Position numbers and translations under genes: made by a program. A stretch of DNA of 64,000 nucleotides, from NCBI RefSeq assembly GCF_023016285.1, contig NZ_CP095413.1, positions 3,162,001 to 3,226,000 of the forward strand, given 5' to 3'. Below are positions 1 through 9,991 of this stretch, in pieces (within the stretch, counting starts at the first letter, position 1; each line of letters starts with the position of its first letter). The notes beneath the pieces were generated by a model. The model was not told where the DNA came from. It did no database searches and saw nothing but the letters and a program-made list of their open reading frames with translations. This DNA comes from Muricauda sp. SCSIO 64092. GTDB taxonomy: Bacteria; Bacteroidota; Bacteroidia; Flavobacteriales; Flavobacteriaceae.

Positions 1-2
1 TT

Positions 3-809
3 ATCAAACCGGGTACGGACAAAGCCGTACTGACCTTGGAAAACGGTACTGAAGTAGCCCTTGAAAAAGGGAAAAATGTACGATTACAAGATCAAATCCT
101 TAATGGGGGGGAATTGCGTTATACTGCTGAATCATCTGCCCGTAAAAATGCCTTAGCCTTCAATTTTTTGACCGTTCCCAGAGGAGGGCGCTTCTTTGTG
201 CAATTGTCCGATGGAACAAAAATATGGCTCAATTCAGATTCCAAACTCAAGTATCCTATCAATTTTACTGAAGGCGAAGACCGCAAAGTGGAACTATTGT
301 TTGGGGAAGCCTATCTTGAGGTATCCAAAAGCACACATCCAAACGGAATGCCTTTTAAGGTGTATACGGGAATACAGGAAATAGTTGTTTTGGGCACCCA
401 ATTCAATATCAGGGCCTACAAGGATGAAAATGAAATAGTGACTACCTTGGTTGAAGGTAAGCTGTCCGTTGGTCATGATAGGGCGTCAAAGCTGCTTGAC
501 CCCATGCAACAGTCCACCATTACCAATGAAAATGAAGCAATCAGGATTCAGAATGTGGACAGGATATTTGAGGAAACTGCCTGGAAAGATGGTTACTTCA
601 GCTTTAAAGGAAAGCCCATGGAGGAGATTATGAAAACCCTCTCAAGGTGGTACGACATTCAATACGTGTTTAAAAATGAAACACAGAAAGATAAGACCTT
701 TACAGGTGTATTGGACCGCGAAAGTTCAATAGACTTGATTTTGGATTATATACAAAGGACTAATGAAATTAAATTCGAAATATATGATAGGACCGTAATA
801 ATAGAATAA
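3..809 (+). CDS. FecR-family anti-sigma factor, 3' part (5' end outside window)
   Basis: This is the C-terminal part of a FecR-type transmembrane anti-sigma regulator. The reading frame is open to the left edge; the first codons read IKPGTDKAVLTLENGTEV, the start of the periplasmic FecR domain (usual form 'PGxxKAxLTLxDG'), so the cytoplasmic sigma-binding domain and membrane helix lie upstream. The FecR beta-sheet domain covers about the first 180 residues (TVPRGGRFFVQLSDGTKIWLN, then a VLGTQFNI motif). The C-terminal DUF4974 part (SFKGKPMEEIMKTLSRWYDI) follows. In Bacteroidota such proteins sit between an ECF sigma factor and a SusC receptor and release the sigma factor when the receptor binds glycan. 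The next gene is a SusC with an N-terminal STN domain, which fits that circuit. The sigma gene is expected just left of the window. Confidence 0.93.
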   Translation: MKPGTDKAVLTLENGTEVALEKGKNVRLQDQILNGGELRYTAESSARKNALAFNFLTVPRGGRFFVQLSDGTKIWLNSDSKLKYPINFTEGEDRKVELLFGEAYLEVSKSTHPNGMPFKVYTGIQEIVVLGTQFNIRAYKDENEIVTTLVEGKLSVGHDRASKLLDPMQQSTITNENEAIRIQNVDRIFEETAWKDGYFSFKGKPMEEIMKTLSRWYDIQYVFKNETQKDKTFTGVLDRESSIDLILDYIQRTNEIKFEIYDRTVIIE

Positions 810-813
810 ATAC

Positions 814-857
814 AAGGAACAAGGCCGCCACCTTCCAAAGTTTTGTCCTTGTTCCTT
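814..857 (+). terminator. Inverted repeat between fecR and susC
   Basis: A perfect 11-bp inverted repeat (AAGGAACAAGG / CCTTGTTCCTT, 814-824 and 847-857) starts 4 bp after the fecR stop. It has no T-run after it. It probably acts as a stem-loop that ends or attenuates the regulator transcript before susC. Confidence 0.5.
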
Positions 858-906
858 AAGATAGTTTAATCACAAACAATTGTTTAACTAAACCAAATGC
901 TAATTT

Positions 907-3900
907 ATGAAAATTGAACCTAATAGGGGTTTTTTCCTTTGTTGGGAAAAACCGATAAGGATTGTTATGAGAGCGCTCTTATTTCTATGTGTTACAACTG
1001 TTTTTAGTTTTTCGCCTAGAGATGCGTTTTCCCAGAACGCAAGGATTGAAATTGCAGAAAACCAGACCATAACCGTTTCCCAAATTTTTGATTTAATCCA
1101 GGAACAAGCAGGCTATAGGTTTGTCTATAGTGATGAAGTGATTGCCAAGGCTCCAAAAGTGTCCGTTAAAAAGGGAACTATTTTGGCCAGAAGGTTGTTA
1201 AAAAAAGGATTGTCTCCCATAGGGTGTACCTACGAGATTACTGAGAACGAGACCATCATCGTTAAAGGTCCCCCCGTAGTCGTTGCAAATGCACAACAGA
1301 CCACGATTAATGGTACGGTAACCGATGACATCGGCACTCCCTTGCCCGGAGCAACAATTTTGGAGAAAGGTACCACTAACGGCACCCAAACCGATTTTGA
1401 TGGGAATTTTTCTATAGAGGTTACCGGTCCAAACGCAACTTTGGTCGTTTCTTACATCGGATTCGTTGCCCAGGAAGTGCCCCTAGACGGGAGAACGTCG
1501 GTAACTGTACAACTACAGGAAGATACGGCCAAATTAGATGAAGTGGTTGTTGTGGGGTATGGAATCCAGGAAAGAAAAACCTTGGCAGGAGCCATAACCA
1601 CTGTAGACGCGGAGACCTTTGAGTCGAGGCCGGTCCCCAATGCCGTGTCCAGTTTGCAGGGTATTACTCCTGGATTGATTGTCACCGGCGGTAATGGACC
1701 GGGATCACAGCCCAATATTAACATTAGGGGTTTAAGTTCTTTGAGTGGCGGGGGCAATTTCCCATTGGTTCTGGTAGATGGATTTCAGAGCCAGATCGAT
1801 AACGTTAACCCGGATGATATAGCGAATATATCCGTAATCAAGGATGGGGCCGCTGCCATTTACGGTAACCAGGCATCCAATGGTGTCATCTTGATCACTA
1901 CAAAAAAAGGAAGGCGCAATACCGCCCCGCAAGTACAGTACAGCACCATCGTTGGGTTTACCTCCCCTACCTATATCCCTGAAAAAACAACACAGGAAGA
2001 GTATATGCTTACAGTAAATGAGGCTTTTGTCAACGACGGGGATGCCCCGCTTTATGGGGATATTTTCTTTGATGCCCTGGGTACGGACACGGTGCTTAAC
2101 TTTAGTGATACCAGATTTGCGGATCCATTAAGGGAGGATAGCTATTTGATTTTCAACCAACCGGATAACCTGTTTGTAGACGAATTACTGCAAAATGGGA
2201 TAATCCAACAGCACAATTTGAGTATTGCCGGCGGTGGTGAAAACAACACATATCGGGTGTCGCTGGGGTATCTCAGTAATGAAGGGGTCATCAATTCCCC
2301 TTTCGATAGTTTTGACAGATACAATCTAAGGATAAACAACGACATCCAGTTGATGGACAACCTAAAACTGTCCATGCAAAACGCCTTGGAAATCGGCGAT
2401 CGCTCGGTAAGCCAGCAACAGAGTGCTGCATTACAGAGGGTTGTAGGCAATTGGACTTTTCAACCCGTAAGAAACCCGGATGGGCAATTGTATACGTTTC
2501 GAGGGTTTGCAAATCCTTTGGACCTTTTGGAACAGGGCGGGGAGACCAATACAGTGACCACAAGGGTCATTTCCAATCTAAAGTTGGATTATGAAATTAT
2601 CGATGGCTTGACCCTGACCGGAACGGCGGGTATCAACCAAAACAGAATTGACAGAAGGTCCGAACAGCCCACCATCTTTTTGCAAAACGGTTGGACCGTG
2701 GACCAACCTAGGGTAGCAGGTGCCAATCCCAACCGCTTGAGCGAGACCTTGGAAAGGGAGAATTATTTTAACCTTTCGGGCTACCTCACCTATAATAAGG
2801 GCTTTGGGAATCATGAAATTACCGCTACCGCCGGGGCATCCCATGAACAACGCAAGGATACCCGTTTTGTAATGGAGGCCCGAGACTTCCCTTTTAACGA
2901 TAGGGAAGATTTTTCCGTGCAGTTTGGAAACGATGATGAGGACAGAATTTCCGAACCCTTCGCAGAGGGCAGGAATGATCCCAATGACAATTTTGGGATT
3001 GCCTGGACACTTCGCTCATGGTTCGGAAGGTTCAACTACCAATACAAGAACAAATATATTGCAGAGGCCACTGTACGCTATGACGGTTCTTCAAGGTTCA
3101 CCCCAGATGAACGTTGGGGTCTCTTCACAGGATATCTGGGAGCCTGGGTGGCATCGGAAGAGCAGTTCATTAGGGATTTGAATGTTTTCGATTTTCTAAA
3201 ATTTAGGGCATCCTATGGAGAAACGGGCAATCAGAACGGAATAGGCCACTTTGACTTTTTAGCGAGGATTAATACTGGTGAGCGCTATATTTTTGGAGGT
3301 GTTGACGATCCCTTATTCGATTCCCAGACCCCGGCCCAATTTTATAGTGAAGCCAATGCGGTAAGCCTAGATCGTACCTGGGAAACCGTGGCCACCACCA
3401 ACCTTGGTGTGGACATGGCCCTTTTGGGATCTCGACTGAACCTTTCCTTTGATTATTTTCAACGGGTAAACAAAGATATGTTGGTGGGCATTACCTTACC
3501 CGAAGTCTTGGGGATTGGACCTCCCGCATTGAACCGAGGGGAACTGGAAACCAAGGGGTTTGAACTGTCCATAGGTTGGAACGATAAGATAGGGGAGGAT
3601 TTCAGTTACTATGTTCGGGGAGCCCTTTTCAACGATGACAACAAGCTGGTCCGCTTGGAAAACAGTGAACAGCCAAGAAGAGCCGGGGTAAACGATAGGC
3701 TGTTGGGTAAATCGACAGGTACTCTTTTGGGATATCAGTTTGATGGGTTATTTCAGACCGATGCAGAAGTGGCGGCCTATCAGGAGGCTGTTGCCAATGG
3801 TGTTCCGGGTGGGGCGTTGGGAGCCTTAAGAACGGGTGATGTACGTTATGTTGATATTGACGGCAATGGAGAGATCAGCGAATTGGGCAATCCAGAAAAC

Positions 3901-4437
3901 GGCGATACCGGTGATTTGATAGAGTTGGGTAACAATAGGGTCCAATACAGTTTTAGCCTTGATTTGGGGGGGCAATACAAAAACTTTGATTTTAGGGCAC
4001 TCATACAAGGAGTTGGTCAACAGGACTTGTTTATCGATGGCAGGTTCAGGGGCCCCATAGTGGACGGTGCCTGGTTTGTCCAAGGACTCCGATATTATTT
4101 TGGGAGGACATGGAGCGCAGACAATCCCAATGCACAATTTCCAAGGTTAAGTACCCAAAGACCTATTAATGATTATAACTATGCGCCCTCTAGCCTTTCC
4201 GTATTGAATGGGGCCTATGCAAGGTTAAAGAACGTACAATTGGGATATTCCCTCCCAGATTCGGTGTTGTCCAGTATGGGGATCGAACAGCTTCGGCTAT
4301 ATGTAACGGGAGAAAATGTAGCGGAGATACAGTCCGAAAGATCACGATCCTTGGGCTTTGACCCGGAAAAAGGATCTCCTTCCTTTAGTTATCCGTTTGT
4401 AAGAACGTATTCCTTGGGACTTCAGGTTACTTTTTAA
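907..4437 (+). CDS. susC: SusC/RagA TonB-dependent receptor with STN domain
   Basis: Outer-membrane importer that binds oligosaccharides with the neighbouring SusD protein and moves them into the periplasm using TonB energy. At 1176 residues it is full length. A hydrophobic signal segment is followed by an STN (secretin/TonB N-terminal) domain at about residues 50-110, a carboxypeptidase-regulatory-like domain at about 130-205 (GTVTDDIGTPLPGATILEKG), the SusC-type motif DEVVVVGYG opening the plug, and a long beta-barrel ending in an aromatic-rich strand (YSLGLQVTF). The STN domain is the part that signals to FecR, so this receptor is likely sigma/anti-sigma regulated. An internal ATG at 967 would give a shorter, cleaner signal peptide (MRALLFLCV). 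It forms a pair with the next gene, 18 bp downstream. Confidence 0.96.
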   Translation: MKIEPNRGFFLCWEKPIRIVMRALLFLCVTTVFSFSPRDAFSQNARIEIAENQTITVSQIFDLIQEQAGYRFVYSDEVIAKAPKVSVKKGTILARRLLKKGLSPIGCTYEITENETIIVKGPPVVVANAQQTTINGTVTDDIGTPLPGATILEKGTTNGTQTDFDGNFSIEVTGPNATLVVSYIGFVAQEVPLDGRTSVTVQLQEDTAKLDEVVVVGYGIQERKTLAGAITTVDAETFESRPVPNAVSSLQGITPGLIVTGGNGPGSQPNINIRGLSSLSGGGNFPLVLVDGFQSQIDNVNPDDIANISVIKDGAAAIYGNQASNGVILITTKKGRRNTAPQVQYSTIVGFTSPTYIPEKTTQEEYMLTVNEAFVNDGDAPLYGDIFFDALGTDTVLNFSDTRFADPLREDSYLIFNQPDNLFVDELLQNGIIQQHNLSIAGGGENNTYRVSLGYLSNEGVINSPFDSFDRYNLRINNDIQLMDNLKLSMQNALEIGDRSVSQQQSAALQRVVGNWTFQPVRNPDGQLYTFRGFANPLDLLEQGGETNTVTTRVISNLKLDYEIIDGLTLTGTAGINQNRIDRRSEQPTIFLQNGWTVDQPRVAGANPNRLSETLERENYFNLSGYLTYNKGFGNHEITATAGASHEQRKDTRFVMEARDFPFNDREDFSVQFGNDDEDRISEPFAEGRNDPNDNFGIAWTLRSWFGRFNYQYKNKYIAEATVRYDGSSRFTPDERWGLFTGYLGAWVASEEQFIRDLNVFDFLKFRASYGETGNQNGIGHFDFLARINTGERYIFGGVDDPLFDSQTPAQFYSEANAVSLDRTWETVATTNLGVDMALLGSRLNLSFDYFQRVNKDMLVGITLPEVLGIGPPALNRGELETKGFELSIGWNDKIGEDFSYYVRGALFNDDNKLVRLENSEQPRRAGVNDRLLGKSTGTLLGYQFDGLFQTDAEVAAYQEAVANGVPGGALGALRTGDVRYVDIDGNGEISELGNPENGDTGDLIELGNNRVQYSFSLDLGGQYKNFDFRALIQGVGQQDLFIDGRFRGPIVDGAWFVQGLRYYFGRTWSADNPNAQFPRLSTQRPINDYNYAPSSLSVLNGAYARLKNVQLGYSLPDSVLSSMGIEQLRLYVTGENVAEIQSERSRSLGFDPEKGSPSFSYPFVRTYSLGLQVTF

Positions 4438-4455
4438 CGCATAAAATACAGAATA

Positions 4456-6108
4456 ATGATGAAAAAGATATTGATAATATGTTTTGGGATGGTCTTGTTG
4501 CACAGTTGTCAAGACTTGGATTTGGAACCTGAAAGTGTGTTCTCAGACGGGCAATTATGGCAACAGGAAGTGGATTATGAGCGAGCCGTGAATCTATTAT
4601 ATCCTTCCCTTGGAGTGCATGGGTTCCGAGACAATGATTCCGATCTGGCTGCAGGGGCCGACAATAATGCTATAAGTAATGGAAGTAGGACGGCACCTCC
4701 GACCAGTAACTTTTTTAACGATTCCTATAACTCCATCAGAGATGCCAATTTTGTGATTGACAGGGCTATTGCCAATGGCTTTGAAGACAGCCGTTTTGTG
4801 GCCGAAGCAAAGTGGTTTAGGGCACTTTATTATTTTAGACTGATTTATGTATATGGTGATGTGCCTTTTTTTACGACAGTACTGGATCCCGGTTCTGAGG
4901 ACCTGTTTGCAGCTAAAACCTCTCGGGAAACAATAGTGAATTTTTTATTGGAAGACTTACGGGCCATAGCCCCGGTGTTGCCGTTACAAAGTGAAATTGC
5001 CGATGCGGAGTTGGGTCGTATAAGCCGTGGGGCAGCAGATGCCCTAAGGGCCAGGATCGCCCTTTTCGAGGGTACCTGGGTAAAGTATCATGGCACGCCA
5101 GGAAATACCGAGGCCCTGCTTGGAGAAGCCGTAGAGGCTTCCCAGGAAGTGATTTCCAGTGGCGAATACGAACTGTATGTCCATGCTCCTGACCCCGACA
5201 TCTCTTACCAGGCCTTTTATTCGGAGTTTGGCAATGATTCCAAACAGCAGATCGTGGCCAGGCGTTACGATGCCCAAAACACCCATTTTTTCTCAAATGG
5301 GGCCGTGGACGGCCCAGGGAGTCCAACGAGAAAGTTGGCGGATATGTTCCTTTGTACCGATGGGCTTCCCATTGATCAATCCCCGTTGTTCCAGGGCAGG
5401 GACCTAATGGCCGATGAATTCATTGACAGGGACCGCAGGATGACGATGAACATAGTACCACCCGGGTTTCCTTCGATCAACAGGTTTGACCAGGAAGGGG
5501 TTTTGGAGGATTTTCCCACTCCTGCCTCGTCCAGGACATATTATAGAAATTATAAATTTGTATCCCTAATATACTCCACGGCCACTGGCGATCTGCAGAC
5601 CTTTTATTACCATCTGCTCCATTATCCGGAAATATTGTTGACCAATGCCGAGGCACTTTATGAGCTGAACGGAAGTATTACGGACAATCAACTGAACAGT
5701 ACCATAAACCTACTCCGTGCCAGGGGTGGTGTCGCTCCGCTGACCAATGGTCTGGTAAGTGCCAACGGTCTGGATATGCTGGAAGAAATTCGTAGGGAAC
5801 GCAGTATTGAACTGATCCATGAAGGATTTAGGAGAGGGGATTTGCGTCGATGGAGAACCGCTGAGGTCCAAATGCCACAGGCCTTGAAAGGGGTACAGTT
5901 TGTTGGGACCGAATTCGAGACTGCCATGCTACCGGAGGGAGGCCTTAGATATCCGGCATTGCCTCCATTTATTGATGATGCCACTGGAGATGTCATTGTA
6001 GAACCGGAAAGCCAACGTTCATTTAATCCAAATAGGGATTATTTGGATCCCTTTCCGACCGAGGAGATAATAATCAACCCCAATCTAGAGCAAAACCCTG
6101 GATGGTAA
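4456..6108 (+). CDS. susD: SusD/RagB surface glycan-binding lipoprotein
   Basis: Lipoprotein lid of the SusCD importer, located on the cell surface, where it captures glycan and hands it to the receptor. The 550-residue protein has a lipoprotein signal with Cys18 (MVLLHSC), then the SusD fold: an N-terminal TPR-like part (FVAEAKWFRALYYFRLIYVYGDVPFF) and a C-terminal RagB/SusD signature (EIRRERSIELIHEGFRRGDL). It follows susC at an 18-bp spacing and is followed by a hairpin, so susCD probably form one transcript unit with partial readthrough into the enzyme genes. Confidence 0.96.
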   Translation: MMKKILIICFGMVLLHSCQDLDLEPESVFSDGQLWQQEVDYERAVNLLYPSLGVHGFRDNDSDLAAGADNNAISNGSRTAPPTSNFFNDSYNSIRDANFVIDRAIANGFEDSRFVAEAKWFRALYYFRLIYVYGDVPFFTTVLDPGSEDLFAAKTSRETIVNFLLEDLRAIAPVLPLQSEIADAELGRISRGAADALRARIALFEGTWVKYHGTPGNTEALLGEAVEASQEVISSGEYELYVHAPDPDISYQAFYSEFGNDSKQQIVARRYDAQNTHFFSNGAVDGPGSPTRKLADMFLCTDGLPIDQSPLFQGRDLMADEFIDRDRRMTMNIVPPGFPSINRFDQEGVLEDFPTPASSRTYYRNYKFVSLIYSTATGDLQTFYYHLLHYPEILLTNAEALYELNGSITDNQLNSTINLLRARGGVAPLTNGLVSANGLDMLEEIRRERSIELIHEGFRRGDLRRWRTAEVQMPQALKGVQFVGTEFETAMLPEGGLRYPALPPFIDDATGDVIVEPESQRSFNPNRDYLDPFPTEEIIINPNLEQNPGW

Positions 6109-6152
6109 AAAGTCTAGTTTTTTACTAGGTTAGTCAGTGTTAGTTTGTTTTA

Positions 6153-6180
6153 TGGGGGAGTCCCATTAGGACTTCCCCCA
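6153..6180 (+). terminator. Stem-loop after susD
   Basis: The repeat TGGGGGAGTCC / GGACTTCCCCCA (one bulged base) with an ATTA-like loop lies 45 bp after the susD stop and is followed by a short T/A stretch. It is placed as a transcription terminator or attenuator that would let susCD be expressed above the downstream enzymes. Confidence 0.6.
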
Positions 6181-6209
6181 TTTAATCATAAAACGTGAAC
6201 ATGTATTAT

Positions 6210-7275
6210 GTTGCAAATTATGAAGATGTACCGTGAATGGCAGTTGTCCGGGAGACAATGTAAAACTGAAAAAGTTATATCCCATTGTTAAGAAAGCATT
6301 GGAATTTTCATGGGGAGAAAGCAAGTGGGATGCTGATGCCGACGGTGTGCTTGAAGGGTACCATCACAATACAATGTGTGAATTACCTGGCGCCAAATCC
6401 CCAGATGTCCACATGGTATCTGGGAGCTTTGTTATCTGGAGAAAAAATGGCACTGGCTGTGAATGATAAGGGTTGTGCCAAGAAATGCCGTGCGATGTTT
6501 AGAAATGGCAACCAATGGGTAGATGACAACTTGTTCAATGGTAAATATTACATCCAAAAGTTGCCAAAACCTGTTGATTGTCAGGTTGACGAAGGTATCT
6601 TGGTAGACCAGCTTGTGGGGCAGTATAGGGCACATGTTTGCGGACTGGGCTATTTATTAAAAAAGGAAAATATTGAGACTACGCTAAAAACCATTCACAA
6701 ATGTAATTAAGATGGTTTTAACGATTACCTGAGTACTTCAGGGCTTATGCAACCGGTAACGAAAAAGGCTTGATATGGGGTATTATCCCGAAGGAAAACG
6801 TGAAGCACGTCCTTTCCCGAACTATTCTGAAGTAATGACAGGCTTTGAATATAGTACAAGTGCCCATACGATATACGAGGGGCTATTGGAGCAAGGGTTG
6901 GAGGTTTTTAGTGCTGTCAGGGACCGATATGAGGGGAAAAATAGAAATCCGTTCAACGAAGGTGAATTTGGGTACAGGTATGGAAGGGCCATGGCTTCTT
7001 GGAGTGGGATACTGGCTTATACCGGATTTGAATATAGTGGCGTGGAAAAAATTATGAAGTTCAATTCCAGGGAAAGTAGCTTTTTTTGGTCGAACGGATA
7101 TGTTTACGGTACTGTTAAGATTTCCGGGCACAATAATGAATATACTGCCGACCTAATAATGCTTTCCGGCAAACGTGCACTTAAAGGGTTTCATTTTAAA
7201 GGTACAAATTCAATAAATATGCACAGAGAACTGGGAATGCACAGTGGTGAAATCTATAAACTACCTCTGAAATAA
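6210..7275 (+). pseudogene. Decayed GH116-like (DUF608) glycosidase, C-terminal half
   Basis: Several short frames together rebuild the C-terminal half of a GH116/GBA2-like protein. Frame pieces read KMYREWQLSGDNVKLKKLYPIV..., ADADGVLEGYHHNTM, then in another frame MSTWYLGALLSGEKMALAV and DDNLFNGKYYIQK, and finally from 6775 GYYPEGKREARPFPNYSEVM and GFEYSTSAHTIYEGLLEQGL. The order and motifs match the intact gene at 23632-26259 (GEADGILEGIQYNT, SSELFNGEYFIQKV, EVWTAQEHQVAANMI). At least three frame changes and internal losses separate the pieces, and the N-terminal half is missing. It sits directly after susD, where an active enzyme of the locus would be expected. Confidence 0.85.
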
Positions 7276-7404
7276 TTAATTATGGTTAGCGGCCTTCAAA
7301 TTTTGGGAGTGATGAATATTTAATACCAAGCAGAATTTGCCTGTAAAATGGATGACACCAAATAATGTCAGCAAGAAACCTGGAGAAATCTCAAAGTGAA
7401 TGAT

Positions 7405-7543
7405 AAAATGAATAAGGAAAAACAGGATGTTAATCTGGTTTGATAAAATATAGCAGTATGGGTAAAACTAAATTTTCAACAATGGTGATGTGGATTGTTC
7501 TGCTAATTCCGTTATCTAAAGTTGACGCACAGGAATTAAGTGG
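7405..7543 (+). repeat. Duplicated 5' leader and signal-peptide cassette, copy 1
   Basis: About 140 bp covering the untranslated leader and signal peptide of this GH29 gene is clearly homologous at DNA level to 29645-29784. Both contain AAAATGAATAAG, TAATAAAATATAG or TGATAAAATATAG, and CAGGAATTAAGTGG. Similarity stops soon after the signal peptide, where the two GH29 proteins diverge strongly. Confidence 0.8.
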
Positions 7544-8849
7544 CTACAAGTCAAAATCAACGGAAAAATCTTTAGAAAATAAAATGGCCTGGTGGCAGGA
7601 AGCGCGTTTTGGGATGTTCGTCCATTTTGGCTTGTATTCGGTGCCGTCCGGTGTTTATAATAACGAAATCATGGGACGCAATTGGTATGCCGAATGGATC
7701 CATATGCAGGGAAACTGGCCGGATGGCATTCCTGAAGGGGAATACAGAAAGTTTGCAAAACGGTTCGATCCCAAAAGTTTTGATGCGGATCAGTGGATAC
7801 GCCTGGCCAAGGCAGCCGGCATGAAGTACTTTTTGATCACTGCCAAACACCACGACGGATTCGCCCTTTGGCCGACCAAGGTGTCCGGATATAACGTAAT
7901 GGACGCCACACCCTTCAAAAGGGATATATTGGGCGAATTGGCAACGGCCTGCAAAAAATATGATGTCAAACTCGGGTTTTATTACTCGCATTGGCAGGAC
8001 TGGGGGCATGGCGGGGCAATGCCCAAAAAGCCGTCCAAGCCTGGTGGACCCAAAAAGCCAAAGTCGACCTTGGCCGATTTTGATAATTACTGGAACAAAA
8101 TCTGCTTGCCGCAAGTGCAAGAACTCATTGAAAATTACGATCCGCATTTTTTATGGTTTGATACGTGGAGAAGATCAAGGGAAATTACCGATGAAAAAGT
8201 GGATGAACTGATTGCCCACGTAAGAAGGTTGAATGACAAATGCCTGGTCAATAGCCGTATCGCTTTTGGGTATGAAGGGATTGAGGACAAAGTGGACTAC
8301 CTTTCGATGATGGATAATGATTTTCCCGATGGTTACATCGAGAAGCCATGGGAAACATCGGGTACCATGAACCGTTCCTGGGGGTGCCACCAGCTTGATT
8401 ATGGCTGGAAACCTGCCGGGGAATTGTTGCGGAACCTTGTGGCCAACGCTTCTCGCAATGGAAACTATCAATTGAATATTGGCCCGATGGCCGATGGCAC
8501 TTTCCCGAAACCGAGTATCAAAAGGCTGAAGGAAATTGGGGCCTGGATGGATATCAATGGCGAGGCTATTTACGGGGCAAGGCCCAATCCCGTGGCCGAG
8601 CAGGAGTGGGGGTACATCACAGCGAAAGGGACAAAAAAAAGGATCAGACTTTACCTTTTTGTTTTTGACTGGGACAAATCGGGCAAAATCAAGGTCAAAG
8701 AACTCTTAAAAATACCCATTAAGATACAGGTACTTGAAACGGGCGAGGTTTTAAAGGGCATCAATGTAAAAGATGGACTCGAGATCATATTGCCCGAATT
8801 TCGTCCCGATCATAACTGTACGGTCATTACGGTAGAAATCAGTAAGTAG
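7458..8849 (+). CDS. GH29 alpha-L-fucosidase family glycosidase (copy 1)
   Basis: Exo-glycosidase expected to release alpha-L-fucose from glycan in the periplasm or at the surface. It has 463 residues from the ATG at 7458, preferred over a TTG at 7440 because it directly opens a signal peptide (MGKTKFSTMVMWIVLLIPL) ending near VDAQ. GH29 motifs are WWQEARFGMFVHFGLYS at the start of the barrel, YFLITAKHHDGFALW, and FLWFDTW, with Asp235 as the likely nucleophile. The C-terminal part holds a small beta-domain. It follows the GH116-like pseudogene and precedes two GH172 genes. Specificity (fucose linkage or alpha-L-galactose) cannot be read from the sequence. Confidence 0.9.
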   Translation: MGKTKFSTMVMWIVLLIPLSKVDAQELSGYKSKSTEKSLENKMAWWQEARFGMFVHFGLYSVPSGVYNNEIMGRNWYAEWIHMQGNWPDGIPEGEYRKFAKRFDPKSFDADQWIRLAKAAGMKYFLITAKHHDGFALWPTKVSGYNVMDATPFKRDILGELATACKKYDVKLGFYYSHWQDWGHGGAMPKKPSKPGGPKKPKSTLADFDNYWNKICLPQVQELIENYDPHFLWFDTWRRSREITDEKVDELIAHVRRLNDKCLVNSRIAFGYEGIEDKVDYLSMMDNDFPDGYIEKPWETSGTMNRSWGCHQLDYGWKPAGELLRNLVANASRNGNYQLNIGPMADGTFPKPSIKRLKEIGAWMDINGEAIYGARPNPVAEQEWGYITAKGTKKRIRLYLFVFDWDKSGKIKVKELLKIPIKIQVLETGEVLKGINVKDGLEIILPEFRPDHNCTVITVEISK

Positions 8850-9007
8850 CCGTTTTTTGATTCAAACCGGTTGATCGATGTACCTGTGTACGGGCGGGAA
8901 GAAATATTTTTAAGGGCAATGGTTCCTACTCAACGTGCTTAAATGGGTTCGATGGACAAAGAATGGGATAACAATAGATTTGAAAATAGAAATAATAAAT
9001 ACGAATC

Positions 9008-9991
9008 ATGAACAAAAAATTTTTAATACTACTAACGATGATCGCCTTGGGCATTACGGACGGTTTTTCCCAATCAGATGTTACAGATTTAGAGTCGTTC
9101 AGCACTATGGGGAAACAAAGCACGATACTTCGTTCCGGCAATGAAGAGGTACTTTATGTAAAAGAAGGAAAGGGCTTGCTGCACCATATGTGGTTTGGCG
9201 GGAGTTTTAAGGGAATAGAGAATACCATCGTACGCATTTATGTCGACGATGAGGAAAAACCGTCCATCGAAATGAAAATGTCGGAAGGGTTCGCCAATGC
9301 CTACCATTCTGAAAACCATTATCAGTCATCTGCCATTATAGGCAAGACGGGGCGCAAGGGCGGAGTGTACAACACCCTTAAAATACCCTTTGGCACAAAA
9401 CTAAAGATTACGGCCCAGAACAAGGATTCAGGAAATTTTTGGTGGATTTTTAGGGGGACGGACAACTTGCCATTGACCATTAATGGCGTGACCTTGCCGG
9501 AAAACGCCAGGATGAAACTGTACAAGGTGGAAGATAGACTCGTGAACGCCTATGATGAATTCAACCTGTGCAACACAAAAAAGGATGGTTTATTGTACAT
9601 GGTCTATATGCAGGGAGAAGCTGCAGAACCTGGAAAGGTTTATGAAAAGGAGTGGCACAGACTAAGCTTTTTGGAGGCCTGTATGAGGGCCTATATTGCA
9701 GGGGCCAAAGAACCGGTGTTTTTATCATCGGGGCTGGAAGATTATTTTTTGGGCACCTATTACTTCATTTCGGGACGTTTTGCCAACGATTTGGCGGGTT
9801 TGACCTATTTTGACAAAGAGGATGCCAAATTTGCCGCATACAGGATCCATGACAGGGACCCATTTTATTTTAAAGACGGATTACGATTGACCTGTAAAGC
9901 TGGCGAAACATTGCCTGAAAGAAACAATGGGAAATTGCACGATGCCCCAAATAGCAAGTACACAAGCTATACATGGATTTATGAATGGTAA
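9008..9991 (+). CDS. GH172 (DUF2961) family glycosidase, short form
   Basis: Secreted 327-residue DUF2961 protein, the family now called GH172, whose known members act on furanosides such as alpha-D-arabinofuranosides and difructose dianhydride. Signal peptide MNKKFLILLTMIALGITDGFSQ. Family motifs are GLLHHMWFGGSFKG with NTIVRIYVDDEEKPSIEMKM near the N-terminus, LSSGLEDYFLGTYYF in the middle, and a C-terminal strand ending YTSYTWIYEW. GH172 enzymes work as oligomers with a jelly-roll fold. It neighbours a second, longer GH172 gene. The actual sugar in this PUL is unknown. Confidence 0.85.
   Translation: MNKKFLILLTMIALGITDGFSQSDVTDLESFSTMGKQSTILRSGNEEVLYVKEGKGLLHHMWFGGSFKGIENTIVRIYVDDEEKPSIEMKMSEGFANAYHSENHYQSSAIIGKTGRKGGVYNTLKIPFGTKLKITAQNKDSGNFWWIFRGTDNLPLTINGVTLPENARMKLYKVEDRLVNAYDEFNLCNTKKDGLLYMVYMQGEAAEPGKVYEKEWHRLSFLEACMRAYIAGAKEPVFLSSGLEDYFLGTYYFISGRFANDLAGLTYFDKEDAKFAAYRIHDRDPFYFKDGLRLTCKAGETLPERNNGKLHDAPNSKYTSYTWIYEW

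Noticed and set aside
7572..8147. Long - strand ORF of 191 codons
   Set aside because: Lies fully antisense to the GH29 gene; no domain pattern and no operon context.
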